Part shown: in pieces, positions 34,780 to 47,024 of the stretch
Position numbering within the stretch: the first letter of the stretch is position 1
How the letters are laid out: each line of letters starts with the position of its first letter
Source: Mya arenaria
Taxonomy: Eukaryota > Mollusca > Bivalvia > Myida > Myidae
Assembly (NCBI RefSeq): GCF_026914265.1
Contig: NC_069136.1
Coordinates: forward strand, 1,413,001-1,477,000
Length of the DNA: 64,000 nucleotides
Direction: 5' to 3'
Notes under the pieces: model-generated
Databases searched by the model: none
What the model saw: the letters and a program-made list of their open reading frames with translations, nothing else
Told to the model about the DNA's origin: nothing
Program-made: the position numbers and the translations under genes

Positions 34780-35985
34780 TATGTCCTTTCTTAGTTACCA
34801 ACGTCTTCTTCTCATGGAATTAAGACCACGTTCGCAGGCTTGCAGTAGACAAAAGGTCATTGTTAACAATCATATAAAATATATTTGTCCGTATCAATTC
34901 GGAATGTTCGTCTTTATTTTCCTAAAAACCTCACTCAACCATTAATAATCAATGCATTTCTTCTATAACACACCAACTTCGACACACGTCAATCCTTCAC
35001 ATGTTTCTGGAAAAATGGCACTCTGAGGACAATCTTTTTTAAAAACAATTCCTTTTTCACTTATGTTTGTTTACTTCAAGCCTGTAGCGTAGGGTTCTTT
35101 ATATATATGTTAATCTCTTATTTGTTTGTATACTAAACCCTCTCTGATGTAAGAGGAATATAATGCCATTGGTATTTATAGTTGGCATACAAAGCAATTA
35201 GGATACAGATTTATCATTTATATCATTCAAAAATACGATGTATAAACTACACATATTTGAAATGGCCATTGAAATAACAATTATACACTTCGAATCGATC
35301 ACACATTGGAAGGCAATATTAGAAACAATCCAAGCTGAAATGCAGCAATAAATATTACAATCATTATTTACCACGTTTGTTAACATATTTAATTTAAACG
35401 TTAGAATCTTAACTGCAGTGTCCGTATTATCGACCTTAATAGTTTGATGTTCTACATGCATTTGAGAGTTGACCGGACTTGATTTGTTGACTAGAATATA
35501 CGTATTTAACAGTATTAACAGTGGTCGTTAGATTATCCGTTTGATAAGTATATCATATTCTATTTGAAACCTAGATTTGTGGCCAATTCACAGATTTTGA
35601 ATAACTGAAGGCTTCGGGTTCTCTATCCTTACAATAACGTTTTCAAAATGTCAGACACAAACTCCATTTTTCCAGCTAATCAATGTCATCACCAAATAGA
35701 AACAAAAATCCCAAATTTTAGAAAATCTTAGTGTTTCCAAATATTTTAACCCTGTTTAACCCTGATCCATAACCTTGAGTACATAAAGAGTTTCAAATTG
35801 TTAAAAACTAAAACCCAACTAGTCGAAACGAGCACATTTCAAGACCTGAATGTAAATCTGATTAAAATAATATGTTTACAAATCCTAAACAGATGATTCA
35901 TGATCACTATGCTTGATGTCAGATTGCAAAACGTTTTTAGTACGGATACACCTTTGTATTCAAACATCGAAATGCACCAATGAGT
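34780..35985. other. Downstream flank of gene B
   Basis: About 34795-34957 aligns with the last 160 bases of the window. About 35290-35560 aligns with about 49370-49460, and 35470-35640 with 3600-3750. It is a duplicated array flank with no gene. The UTR-proximal part (about 35780-35985) recurs near gene A and near both broken copies. Confidence 0.55.
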
Positions 35986-36190
35986 TTACAAAAGAAGGGC
36001 AGCTAATACAGCTACAAGCGAAGCTGCGGCAGACAGTCGGACGACCGGGGCTGTGCTCATGGAACGGTCACACGTGAAAAGGTTGCTCGAGAGAAAATAG
36101 TCTGCGTTGGTGGCTAGGGCGGTGTAATACCTTTTACCACATGGCTTCTCGACGGATTCTTTGAGGCACATAAGGCGGGCATCCGAGGCT
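35986..36190 (-). CDS. Gene B exon 7 (repeat 3, second half, GPI-type tail)
   Basis: [26 protein letters not shown] and [12 protein letters not shown] precede the hydrophobic end and TAA. Closest in the window to the broken exon at 50731-50931. Confidence 0.85.
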
Positions 36191-39100
36191 CTACAACACC
36201 GAAAAGTAAAATCCATAAATACATATTGGATAAAATCCTGTGCGAAAAACTTCCTTGAAATATAGAAGAAAAAGTCATTAAGTGGCGCTCTTAAGTCCAA
36301 AACGCGTCAGAATTTTAGGAGTGATGATTCTTAATGTTACACAAACAATTAGTTTAAATCTAAATCACTGCATTGCAAGAAGACACACCCATTATATTCC
36401 GACATTCATTTAACCGGAGTACAAGGGAACAAAACCCATTTTAGCATCTTGGCTACAACATTTATGTATATATAATATATATTATAATTGGACAAACTCG
36501 GTCATTGATTCAGACATTACTAGTGTCAAGAATATCTATGTTTTTGGACAACACTCTTATTCAGAGAGGGTACACTTGTCGATGAAATTCAATTAGTAGG
36601 CCAGATATTTGGCCAACAAATGGTCATATAAGCTTTATGAATTCTTACCACCATCGAGGATGTAGGTAAACACTTGATCATATAGGTTATGTATATGGGC
36701 CCGACTTGGTTATTAATGATATATGCATTTGGCAAACCTCAGTAATGTAGGCTATGTTTTTGGACCAAACTAAAATGTGGACTAACATATACTGGACAAT
36801 ATACGATGACATAGTTTATAATTATGTATTCATATCATACTCGGTCATATAGGTCGTAAGTATTCAGATCATACGATTAGATTACTAATATATGTTTTCG
36901 AACCCTACTAAATCGTGTAGGTTATATGTTTTCAGGCCATACTCAATCATATAAGATATATGCATTCAGATCTAACTTGATATCCAGTCGGACCCGAGGT
37001 TGTAGGTATTTGGACCCTACTCTATCATGCTGTTTATATGTATTTAGACTATAAGCGATAATGTAGGTGATATGTATACGGACCATACTTGAGTATGAAG
37101 GTAAAACGTATTCGGACAATCTTTGATAAGAAGGTTATATGCATGCGAATCATACTCGATCCTGTAGGTTATATGTATTCGGACCATCTTTGATAAAAAG
37201 GTTATATGCATGCGAACCATACTCGATCATTTGGTTATACGTATTCGGACAATCTTTGATAAGAAGGTTATATGCATGCGAACCATACTCGATCATATAG
37301 GTCATATACTTTCGGAACATATTCAGATTGATGGCTGACATAGTAAGTTAAGTAAATTACGAATGCTATAAAAAACGAGAATAACGAAACCAACGGAATA
37401 GCTCTAGTCAGCAAGTGGCCGCTTATTTTAGTAAAAGTAATACATAATATAAAACATACCCACAGCTCTTCATCTCAACTTCAGTTTTGTAGTCGGTTTT
37501 CACTTTTGACATACACTCCATAAATGCCGCCGATTCGAAATGGTCTTTTACACATTTGTTGGTACCGATGTCTATTAATAGAGAAAAACTATCGTATGTC
37601 AAACGTGTAATGTAACTTCTTGGTGGTATTACTAGTATTTTTCAATTCGATGTACAAACAGTGAGTTCTATTTTACTTTTAAATTACCTTTTCAACTGCT
37701 CAATACATTTACACAAACAAGTGCAAAGGAACCTGGATTTAACCTATTTCGTCATTCAATTACCTAGAGTGAACATTTAAAACGGAAATCGTCACATTTA
37801 GCAACATACAAATTGTATTACTAGTTAACTTGTTGTAGTTTTTGCAATGGCGCTATCAACATGCAAACACAAAAGGGAGGGAGAGTTAGACATAATTTAT
37901 GTTTTCATGGAAACACAATGGCGGATTTATAATGAAAACTATCGATGTAGGTATTAAAAGTATTAACGCCGCGGTTCCTTTCTTTTAATTTCAAAAACAA
38001 TATATATATTTGGATAAAACACGTTTGTTTGTAAACGCCTTCTAAAATTAATCGGTTCTAAAACTTTTAAAACCAAATTATGACGTCGATCGAAGAATAT
38101 GTCTTTCGCCATATACTGGACGCCAGACTTTATTAAAATTTAAAGAAAAAGTCAACTCACCAAGCAAAAACTGGTACCCTGATCGTCAATATTCATTTTA
38201 AATCTGCCATTTTGTTTGTCACATTTTTTTCCCACTTATTGTTAGCATTAAACTAAATTACATTCTCCCCAGTGTACACAGTGAAGTTATAATTAACGCA
38301 CCTTTTGGGACGTCTTTACATCCATTTCTGATATGCAGTTTTAGGGTGTCGTACTGCATGTCGGCGTTTAACATGGGAATCATCTGCTTAATCTGGTCAG
38401 TGTGGTTTTGACACTGTTCCTCCACTTCTGGTGTTAAACAGTCGAACTGCTCCTTTACGGGCCTTATTTGATAAAACAAAAAAAAATCACAGCATTAAGT
38501 TGTTGCATATTTTTGTCTGAAAACTGAACGACAAAAACAGAACATTTAAACGGTGTCTGGAAACAGGCATACACTTTTATTGGGTCGAACTGATAGTTTT
38601 CTCTTTTTTTCCCGATGAAATGAAGTGCCGTTCTAAACTGAAACATTCTAGATATACCCGAATTATCAATATTGTAAGCATGTCAACGATGAATCAGGCC
38701 AAATCGTTAGATGGGCTAGAATACACTGGTGTCACAGAAGGGGCCATTTCCTGGGTATTTTTTATTGGCTCAGAGCCATTTAGAATTGACACTTATAGAG
38801 TAGACAATCTTATTGTCTCACTAATACATAAAAACAATATGCATAGCAAATGTATTTATTAATTTAACCGATTGGAAATAAGTAATAAACAAATAAGATT
38901 GATATGTTTTTAAGCATTAATATAATTATTTATATTTAAATCCATTTTAAATGCATGGCCACAATTGTTATATCCAAATTGTGAAGCATCCTGGTTAAAT
39001 CATTTTAATTGGCTATTATATATAACATAACTCTTATTCTTATTCAAAGGTATTGTAATTATAATATTATTATTTTCATTCGAAAACAATAACAACAACA

Positions 39101-42100
39101 ACTAAAAGGCAAAATGTAATGTCCATTTCTATAATAAAACCTCACCTGCACAGCTGGGCAATAAGATCGAAGATCTGATAAGCAGCACATTGATAAAAAG
39201 ATCAATTCACATCAGTTGTGTACTATACACGGCTTGGTGAGGGGGTGGGGGCTGTCACTTATAGAAGGCTTAAAATAGGCCATTAATCTGACATAATGAA
39301 TCTATGAACAAACGCCCTTGCATTTATGCGGATCTTGCGGCTAGGCTTATACGCTGTTCTATGACAAAATGTGTCCTTAAACTCGCAGACTTGTCTTTAC
39401 ACGGTCGTGTGCTAAGGTGCTCGCTCAACCACAATGCTTTGACATTGAAAAAATGAAGGAATCTACCAATCACAATGTACTTTTAAAAGGAAGGGCCCGA
39501 TACTCAACTACTGTTTTTAGAATCTAAAGACTAAACGGTTTACGGTCATAAGAGTTTACAAAACTTTTGTACCCGCAGTACAATCCCATATATGGAAGGA
39601 GGAAGGTCAGGTTGTTAGCTGGTCTAAAGTTTTCGTCAATACCCATGCGAGCCGCATGAGAAGCGTTGGATACGCACGTCATTGCTGTCAAACAAAGGCC
39701 TGAAATGGTACACAAATGGATCAGACATATGTACATCAAAACTAATTGATAACAGCTTAATGGCTTAGTTGGAAAAAATAGACCTTAAATGGACTGCTAT
39801 GAAGTATATTGACATTCTGAGTCAAAGGATATTCCAAAACGAAACTTCTCTTATCTCCAGGTTCAAATTAAAAACAAATACATACCAGTAGGGAATGAAC
39901 AAATAAATGTTAAGAAGAGGCATATCATATAAGAAGGCATTCGTAAAAGCAAGCCATATTTTGTATGAGATGAGTACAGAAGGAGTTTGTCAAAGCAATC
40001 CGTCAACCTCTATGAGATGAATACTGAAGGCGTTTGTCAAATCAAACCTTCAACCTCCATGAGATGAGTACAGAAAGCGTTTGTCAAACCATCCTTTAAC
40101 CTCTACGAGATGAGTACAGAAGGCGTTTGTCAAAGCAATCATTCTACCTCTACGGGATGAGTAAAGAAGGCGTTTGTCAAAGCAACCATTCTACCTCTAC
40201 GAGATGAGTAAAGAAGGCGTTTGTTAAAGCAATCATTCTACCTCTACGAGATGAGTAAAGAAGGCGTTTGTAAAAGCAATCATTCTAACTCTACGAGATG
40301 AGTACAGAAGGCGTTTGTCAAAGCAAACCTTTAACCTCTATGAGATGAGTACAGAAAGCGTTTGTCAAAGCCATCCGTTAACCTCTATGAGATGAGTACA
40401 GAAGGCGTTTGTCAAAGCAATCATTCTACCTCTACGAGATGAGTAAAGAAGGCGTTTGTCAAAGCAACCATTCTACCTCTACGAGATGAGTAAAGAAGGC
40501 GTTTGTCAATGCAACCATTCTACCTCTACGAGGTGAGTAAAGAAGGCGTTTGTCAATGCAATCATTCTACCTCTACGAGATGAGTAAAGAAAGCGTTTGT
40601 CAAAGCAACCCTTCAAATCCTTCAACCTCTACGAGACGGGTACAGGAAGCGTTTGTCAAAGCAATCCTTTAACCTTTACGAGATGGATACAGAAGGCGTT
40701 TGTCAAAGCAATCCTTCAACCTCTACGAGATGGGTACAGAAAGCGTTTTTCAAAGCAATCCTTTGACCTCTACGAGATGGATACAGAAGGCCTTTGTCAA
40801 AGCAATCATTCTGCCTCTACGACATGGATACAGAAAGCGTTTGTAAAAGCAATCCTTTAACCTATATCAGATAAGTTAAGAATCCTCTACGAGATGAGTA
40901 TAGAAAGCGTTTGGCAAAGTAATCCTTTAACCTCTACGAGATGGGTACAGAAGGCGTTTGTCAAAGCAATCCTTCAACCTATACGAGATGGGTACAGAAA
41001 GCGTTTGTAAAAGCAATCCTTTAACCTCTATGAGACGAGTACAAAAAGCGTTTGACAAAGCAATCCTTTAACCTCTACGAGATGGGTACAGAAGGCGTTT
41101 GACAAGGCAATCCTTTAATCTCTACGAGATGAGTACAGAAAGCGTTTGACAAAGCAATCCTCTAACCTCTATGAGATGGGTACCGATGGCGTTTGACAAA
41201 GCAATCACTCTACCTCTACGAGATGAGTACAGAAGGCGTTCGCGAAGGCAATCCTTTAATATCTTTGAGCTATTTGCAGAATATTGATAATGTTTTTATC
41301 TTTATTTTATTTTCTTGTTTCCTCGACCGAATTTTACCAGCAAAATGACTGGTAACTGAAATGTATTTGGAATCGCTGTGAAAATGTGTATGTTAATATT
41401 TCTAAAAAACTAAACAAGTGGGTATGGCACGACAATTTTGGCAGCATTGGGCAATATTTCATAATTAGTACTAAGTGCGTCTCAGTATCAAATCCCTAAT
41501 TACGTTTTAGTCATCCTCAAAAGACTGATGGTCGAAGGGTAGGTTGGTGAACCAAGGAAAGGAAACTCCGGACAGGAGTCAGTCAGAAAACGACAAATAA
41601 GCCATCATTTATAAATTTGTCGGAAAAGTTTTCTAAGTTAAGGTGGATGAAAGTCACATCCCTATTTTAAAATAACCTGAGGGTTCAATTTAAAATTAGC
41701 TGGATACAACGGGAACTCGAGTGTAAAACAATTCAACAGAGATATCGACGGAACATGAAATACATGGCTTTTTGTCCAATCTTATTGTCAATTAATCCGT
41801 GGTACATGCACACGCGTTTACTAGTTTATATTCATACCTTACAATAATTATAGTATACAATAGTCATTTTCTGTATGTTAAAGATAAAAAACAACTGCAC
41901 ATGCGCACAGACGATAGCAAACAGTACGTTCACCTACCACTAACGACGGGCTTTTAAAACATAATCATCCGCGTCAAGTTTTGACCCTTATATACGGAGA
42001 CATAATGTAAACGAACAGCCTTTCAAAGATGAAAAGCATTCATGGCAGTTGTATAGTATATCAATACTTATGTTAATATATATAGTTACGTATTTGTTCA

Positions 42101-45100
42101 CGAATTACGCGATTATTTGCATGACTCAGCGATTATTAGTTCTGCGGCCCGTGCCTATGATCGATTATCATTTTGCGGCCCGCAGAACGTACGCACATAA
42201 ATTCAATTTTCGACTTTAGATCCAATTTGGCGACTGTTAAGAATGCCTCCTCTAAATAATCACAATTTATTAATTTTCTGTAACAAACTTATTATTAAAA
42301 TCCTTAATGGAGACAAACGCAAACGCAGTTTAGGAAAATATGCTTGCGTTTGATAACCAGTGTGGACTGTTAGGGTGACGTTTTTTATACTGTGTTGTAT
42401 GTTGATATTCTAAAAAACAAAACAAAGGGAAACTTTTGGAAAGAACAACTGTGCATACATGTTGGAATTAATTATACTATGTTTTTTGTATTAGTACAAA
42501 CAAACGTTCGAATTGCTACGTTTTTATGTTTATTTAATTTAAATTTGAGTAACAAGACAAAAAACGACAAATGTCAGTGATCTGTACTAAGAAAATTCGG
42601 ATAGACGTGTGGGAATTTTCAAGATGAACAATAAAAACATTGATGGAAACATGATGTCACAACACAATTTTAATTGCCTTTTGGCTGTTTCACAAAATCT
42701 AAATTTGATTTGAGAGTGAGTTTATAAATCGTCGACAAGCCAGAAGGAAATACGACTGCACAACTGGATTGCATGTAAATTTTGAAAAAACGCCTTTAAA
42801 CTTACAAACTAAGAAAACAACAACATATTTATTAAAGATGTTTATAAACGTCGTAGCCGGGCCGTTGCAGAAAATTGGCCCTCGTGCTCAAAATGTCCAA
42901 CGACTGCGTCTCGGACCATTATGAGTCACTCGGGCCAATTCTCCCTCAATGGCCCGGCTACGCCGTGTATAAACCTTTAGTTAAATACCATAAAAATGTG
43001 AGTTAACCTTTAGAATGCATTAAAACCGATGTGCAATGTATATCAGGTTTGATAACAACCTTTGGCATTCTGTTATACCCCTCACTGTCCCTTTCCCATT
43101 CTAGAAGAACGTACCGGAAGGAATCTGACTGCAGGCCTTCAGCAGATCTGCCTGAGAGGGCATCGCCATCGCCCCATCTCCCATGTTCGCCATGAGTTCC
43201 GGACACTGCTCCATTAGGGGAAACATGCATTCAATAACGCTCTGACCCTCCGCCCTGGTTGAACAAGAAACAAAAGAAAACGACGAATACAGAAGATCGA
43301 ATTTATAAACTATTTAAAGCAACAACAAAGCGCCGACAAATTCTACTTGCAAATTGGAAGATAAACAGGCATTGAAAAATATCTACAGAAAACAAACAGA
43401 CGGAAAAACAATATTTTGTACGTGTTTCCGTAATAGGTGAAGGCTACAACAACGACATAGCCAAGATTTTCATAATAAACCGTCGAGTTGAAGAAACATT
43501 ATGTGTCTCACCAAAATCAAACAAACTTCAGTATTTCTTAAAACATAACTTACGAGCAGAAAATGGTGGCAATCTCCCTGGGATCCGACACGGAACTCAT
43601 TACCTGGCTGATATAGTTATAGAAACCTTTGACACAGTTCTGCGTCGCTTCACTGTTCAAAGTACTCTGGTCGCATGCAGACCGGGCCCAGCCGACTGTT
43701 AAAACACCTGAAAAATATTTGAGGCAGATCAAGTTATATAATTATGCATTGTGTTAACCATGGGTTACAGTCGCTAACAGGCTACAGTTTAGACGAATCA
43801 TTTGCGGTTTTTTATCAATATATTAGGGATAAATGTATGCGAGTTTATTTAGGCAAAAGACAGGCTGCAGCTGGGCTGAAACAATAACGGGTTTTCATTA
43901 ATAGATAGAGCTAAATCAAGATGAGTTCGTTAAACACTGAAGAGAGATATGCGAAATGACGTCGCATAATCTCAACAAAATGCATTAATTCCTATCAGGC
44001 CACTACAAAACCAACAACGCTTTTAAGATTGGTCATTTCTCTGTTTGGTACGCGGCTTAACACTTAAAAAGTCTTGTTCCAGACAATGCTGATGTATTTT
44101 CCACTCATAATTCTGAGAATGAAGTTATACTAATTAATTGTGAAAAGAGTGGTGCTGATGCATCAGATAAAGCGAGGTTGACTGCAATAAGTTTTTTCCG
44201 CATACATGTTTATCCAACAAGTGTGTTTAATATTGTACCAAGTACTGTATTCAGTATTGACATTTGCTTCAAACTTGGAGTTAAGTTTTGTTACAAATTA
44301 AACATAAACTTACAATAAACAAGAACTAGGTATAACAATTTTACTTCACAAAGATACAATAATAAATTTAAAATTCTTTGCAGTTTGACAAAAACATATA
44401 TACTCGTAGATGTATGCAATAGTTTATTGTAACTTTAAGCACAAAACTGGACCGTTGTGTACACCAAGTACTCAATGCTAATTAAATAGCTTGTCTTCCC
44501 ATTAAGATTTGCTCCGACCAAATGAAAACTTTTCTATGCTCGAGACATTAATGATAATGTTACAAGTGGTCGAACTGGCCAAAATGTATAATATTGGTCT
44601 TTCCAAACTGCAGTGACGTGTGACAATAAACAGACAGCAAGCGCTTACAATCATGTGTACAATGTATACACAATGTTTCACACACGTCCGAAATTTAAAT
44701 GGAAATGTCACTAGTGCAACATTTTCATGAAAGTGTTTAGCATACTAACAACATTTCTATAAAACCAGCTGGTACAAAAACATGGTTTCATTAACGTTAT
44801 CAAACATAGAAACTATGACAAACATGCAATATTTCAGTAAAAGCGCTTGACATACCCCTACAGTTCCATTGAAACATCTGGCAAGGGCAATATTCTCATT
44901 TTTAATTATTTGTTTTCAATCATTTCAAATTAGTTAACCAATAAAAAGTGAACAATATTCCTTAAAATGGATACAATAATCTCAATCGACAATTTTATAC
45001 TGACTTCGAATTCAATTTAAAGACCCATTCCCTAGGAAAAACTCGCATACGGTAATCATTTTTACGAGTTTATATTAGTACGTTATGGTGGTGCCAGGTC

Positions 45101-45289
45101 CAGTCTTCTCATATGTATTAATTGTAGCATTCAGTAAAGAGTATGATTATTCAAATAGTGTGTGTGAGTGCATGCGTGCGAGCGTGCATACGTGTGTGTG
45201 CGTGCGTGTGTGTGTTCGCGCGTGTGCGTGTACGTGTATGTACGTATGTGTGTGTGTTACTGTGTGTTCGCGCGCAGTGCATGTGCGTG

Positions 45290-45321
<32 letters not shown>

Positions 45322-46069
45322 TGCGTGCGTGTGCGTGTGCGTGTGTGTGTGTTACTTCTTACCACTATTATCCTCACCAGGTCTAAACACAAGGAAAGAT
45401 AACTTGTGTGTAATATACATATTGGTTCTATCTTTCGTTAAAAAACTTGCCAAATTATACAATTCAATTTTTTTTCGAAAATATATATATTTTTTTATGA
45501 TTCGACTCTTTCATGTTAGCATCATTACTTAAATTCGGCGACAATACAGTACTTATGCATCTCAAATAACCCTGAAAATATTAAATGAGATGCTTTTCGT
45601 TCTCATTCTTAAACCAAGGAGATGAAGTAATAATACTTGCAGAATACTCTACAGGTGAAGACAAACTAGGTGAGCCGTTCACCTCTCCCATGATTCAACA
45701 TCTCGCTTACCCTTGAACTAAATAACAGGCTATGCAACGTAATTGCAATTCGTGTAAAGTTAAAAAAATGATTTAATGCTAAGGTCTTACTAGTAACCAG
45801 TGCAGTAATTTTAACTCCCTACTGTAAGCAATGTATTTGATATTTTAAATGTTTTGCTTTCGAGAACGAAAGGTTATTGTTATAGGATCGGTTCTATAAA
45901 TAGTTACAATGGAATTCTAGTCTTCATTGCTTTTAGCTCTGCTTTCTTAAAAATCGCCAAAAGCAAGACACTCAAAATGTAATATATAAAAGATATTAAG
46001 CGTACCGTTAACTATTTCATAAAACATTAACTTACACACAAGCGAAGTAAAAATCCAGCTAAACACCAT
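35986..46069 (-). CDS. Gene B: tandem paralogue of gene A, secreted and probably GPI-anchored (7 exons, 310 aa)
   Basis: Join on the minus strand: 46069-46036, 43707-43554, 43254-43115, 39699-39573, 38462-38302, 37571-37460, 36190-35986 (933 nt with stop). All junctions are GT/AG with the same phases as gene A, and the frame is open. The signal peptide is [21 protein letters not shown], with cleavage likely before A22-C23. Eighteen mature cysteines fall three per exon in exons 2-7, as in A. Conserved blocks with A are SSVSDP, EQCPEL, NNLTFL (sequon kept), [21 protein letters not shown] and LFTCDR. The C-terminus is a Ser/Ala/Val/Leu tail ending in ALLL with no cytoplasmic segment, which suggests GPI anchoring. 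Exon 2 is 12 nt and exon 3 six nt longer than in A, exon 5 is 21 nt shorter and exon 7 six nt shorter. No named family or function is recognised. Confidence 0.85.
36480..37330. repeat. Degenerate tandem repeat in gene B intron 6
   Basis: Diverged units of roughly 34-45 bp share GGTTATATGTATTCGGACCA and ACTCGATCATATAGG. The last few (about 37090-37320, around GATAAGAAGGTTATATGCAT) are nearly identical to one another. Intron 6 of gene A has the same kind of unit at about 11470-11560 next to its 34-bp array. Confidence 0.75.
37460..37571 (-). CDS. Gene B exon 6 (repeat 3, first half)
   Basis: [20 protein letters not shown] and VEMKSCG. 112 nt, as in gene A. Donor GTATGT, phase 2. Confidence 0.85.
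38302..38462 (-). CDS. Gene B exon 5 (repeat 2, second half)
   Basis: [17 protein letters not shown], then QIKQMIPML and [10 protein letters not shown]. Seven codons shorter than gene A in the loop before the third cysteine. Donor GTGCGT, phase 1. Confidence 0.85.
38727..39290. repeat. Dispersed repeat, copy 2 (gene B intron 4)
   Basis: Aligns along its length with 34224-34748. It accounts for about half of intron 4 of gene B, where gene A instead has the 52-bp array. Confidence 0.7.
39573..39699 (-). CDS. Gene B exon 4 (repeat 2, first half)
   Basis: LCLTAMTC, then [12 protein letters not shown] and YCG. Same length as gene A exon 4, with the N-glycosylation site retained. Donor GTACAA, phase 2. 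Confidence 0.85.
39930..41277. repeat. 47-bp minisatellite, about 28 copies (gene B intron 3)
   Basis: The unit is GATGAGTACAGAAGGCGTTT followed by GTCAAAGCAATCCTTCAACCTCTACGA. Variants (AAGAAGG versus CAGAAAG, ATTCTACC versus CTTTAACC) alternate in blocks, suggesting multi-unit duplications. It is cognate to the 46-bp array in gene A intron 3. Open frames across it are spurious. Confidence 0.95.
42841..42974. mobile_element. Small fold-back element, 134 bp (gene B intron 3)
   Basis: TTTATAAACGTCGTAGCCGG with GCC is mirrored by GGCCCGGCTACGCCGTGTATAAA at the other end. The interior (CGAGGGCCAATTTTC against GGGCCAATTCTCCC) also pairs partly. GC-rich against an AT-rich background. Likely a MITE. 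Confidence 0.7.
43115..43254 (-). CDS. Gene B exon 3 (repeat 1, second half)
   Basis: Three cysteines within [17 protein letters not shown] and LKACSQIPS. Two codons longer than gene A, in the GDGAMAM loop. Donor GTACGT, phase 1. Confidence 0.85.
43554..43707 (-). CDS. Gene B exon 2 (repeat 1, first half)
   Basis: Contains the end of the signal peptide, then ACDQS and three cysteines, ending IFCS. Four codons longer than in gene A (a TLNS-type insertion before EATQNC). Acceptor tttcag, donor GTAAGT, phase 2. Confidence 0.85.
45150..45355. repeat. GT/GTGC microsatellite (gene B intron 1)
   Basis: Impure GT repeat with GTGC tetranucleotide runs. All open frames on both strands here are low-complexity Cys/Val or Thr/His artefacts. 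Confidence 0.95.
46036..46069 (-). CDS. Gene B exon 1 (signal peptide start)
   Basis: Encodes [11 protein letters not shown] plus one base, followed by GTAAGT. It is nearly identical to the exon at 64-97 around the donor. Confidence 0.85.
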
Positions 46070-46299
46070 AGTGGAAAAAGTCCTGAACTAGAAATGAACT
46101 TCTTAACGCTGACTATGCCACACAGAAATATATTCGCGATATGTGATCGTTTCTAGGGTGCATGTTTCTGTTGTTTTGTTTTTTTGGTGCACCATTGATT
46201 AAATTAGATTTACATAATACGAATATTGTTTGAAAATAAACATTAATTCATGTTATTTAAAACAAAATATAACATTCAAAGCTGTCATTATACGATTAG

Positions 46300-46713
46300 T
46301 TACAAATCTGTGAACATTACGGCAGACGGTTTATTATTTGAAATCTTTCCGCTTCCTCTCCCCGTGGGCTTTGCGCTTGGCTGAAGTGATGTGAGTGAAG
46401 ATGGCTTTTGTACAAGACTGTTCGCACATTTAAAAAAAACGATGTAATTGTCGATGCTCTCAAAACTGTGCAAGCAAGGATGATTGTAGAATTCGTTGTT
46501 CGAATGGAAATATAAAGATAATGGTGGTGGATTCATAAAATATGAAGGCACTAAATCCTTATAAAGATATAAGTTATAATTAAGCCTGGTATATTGCACG
46601 TGAGCTATTTCAGGGAGGCGAACGTGAAGCGGGACAAGGAGGTTTAAATGAGTAATTAAGTCATATTTTGAAAATGGTGGCAAACATGTAGACATCACAT
46701 TGAATTTGGCCAT
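46300..46713 (-). other. 137-codon open frame upstream of gene B, unrecognised
   Basis: This is one of the longer non-repetitive open frames in the window. It starts MAKFNVMSTCLPPFSKYDLI and ends in a basic, Ser/Pro-rich stretch (SAKPTGRGSGKISNNK) with no cysteine pattern like genes A and B. It begins about 640 bp upstream of the start codon of gene B on the same strand. No signal peptide, known motif or splice structure is evident. It could be a fragment of an interspersed element or chance. Confidence 0.25.
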
Positions 46714-47024
46714 ATCATCTCCTGGTAAGTAGTATTATATATTACCATAAATGCTGACACTCTTTCGGCTCTGCTTTCCTTAGGCTTTTGATTGAATTGA
46801 TTGAACAAACATTGCGATACCATAGAGTAGTCCTCGTGTACATTCAATCTGTTTGCAATTTGTCACATTATGGCGTATGTGCATTGATGGGCATGCTATG
46901 TTAAGACACTTATATAAGTTAAGATAACAATTACTACTCCCAATACATTTAGCAGTAATAAATTTCAATTCTTAAGTAAATTAAGTAATGTTTTATTGTT
47001 TTTTTTTACCGTTTTGTATCTATC

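Noticed and set aside
35986..36300. Single-exon reading of gene B's last exon starting with MDLRAPL
   Set aside because: The upstream part is intron. A good AG acceptor lies at 36191-36192 and the homologous exon in gene A begins at the same place.
40597..40860. 87-codon frame of repeated [14 protein letters not shown] type
   Set aside because: It is a reading of the 47-bp intronic minisatellite of gene B.
45085..45532. Cys/Val-rich and Thr/His-rich frames
   Set aside because: Low-complexity translation of a GT/GTGC microsatellite.
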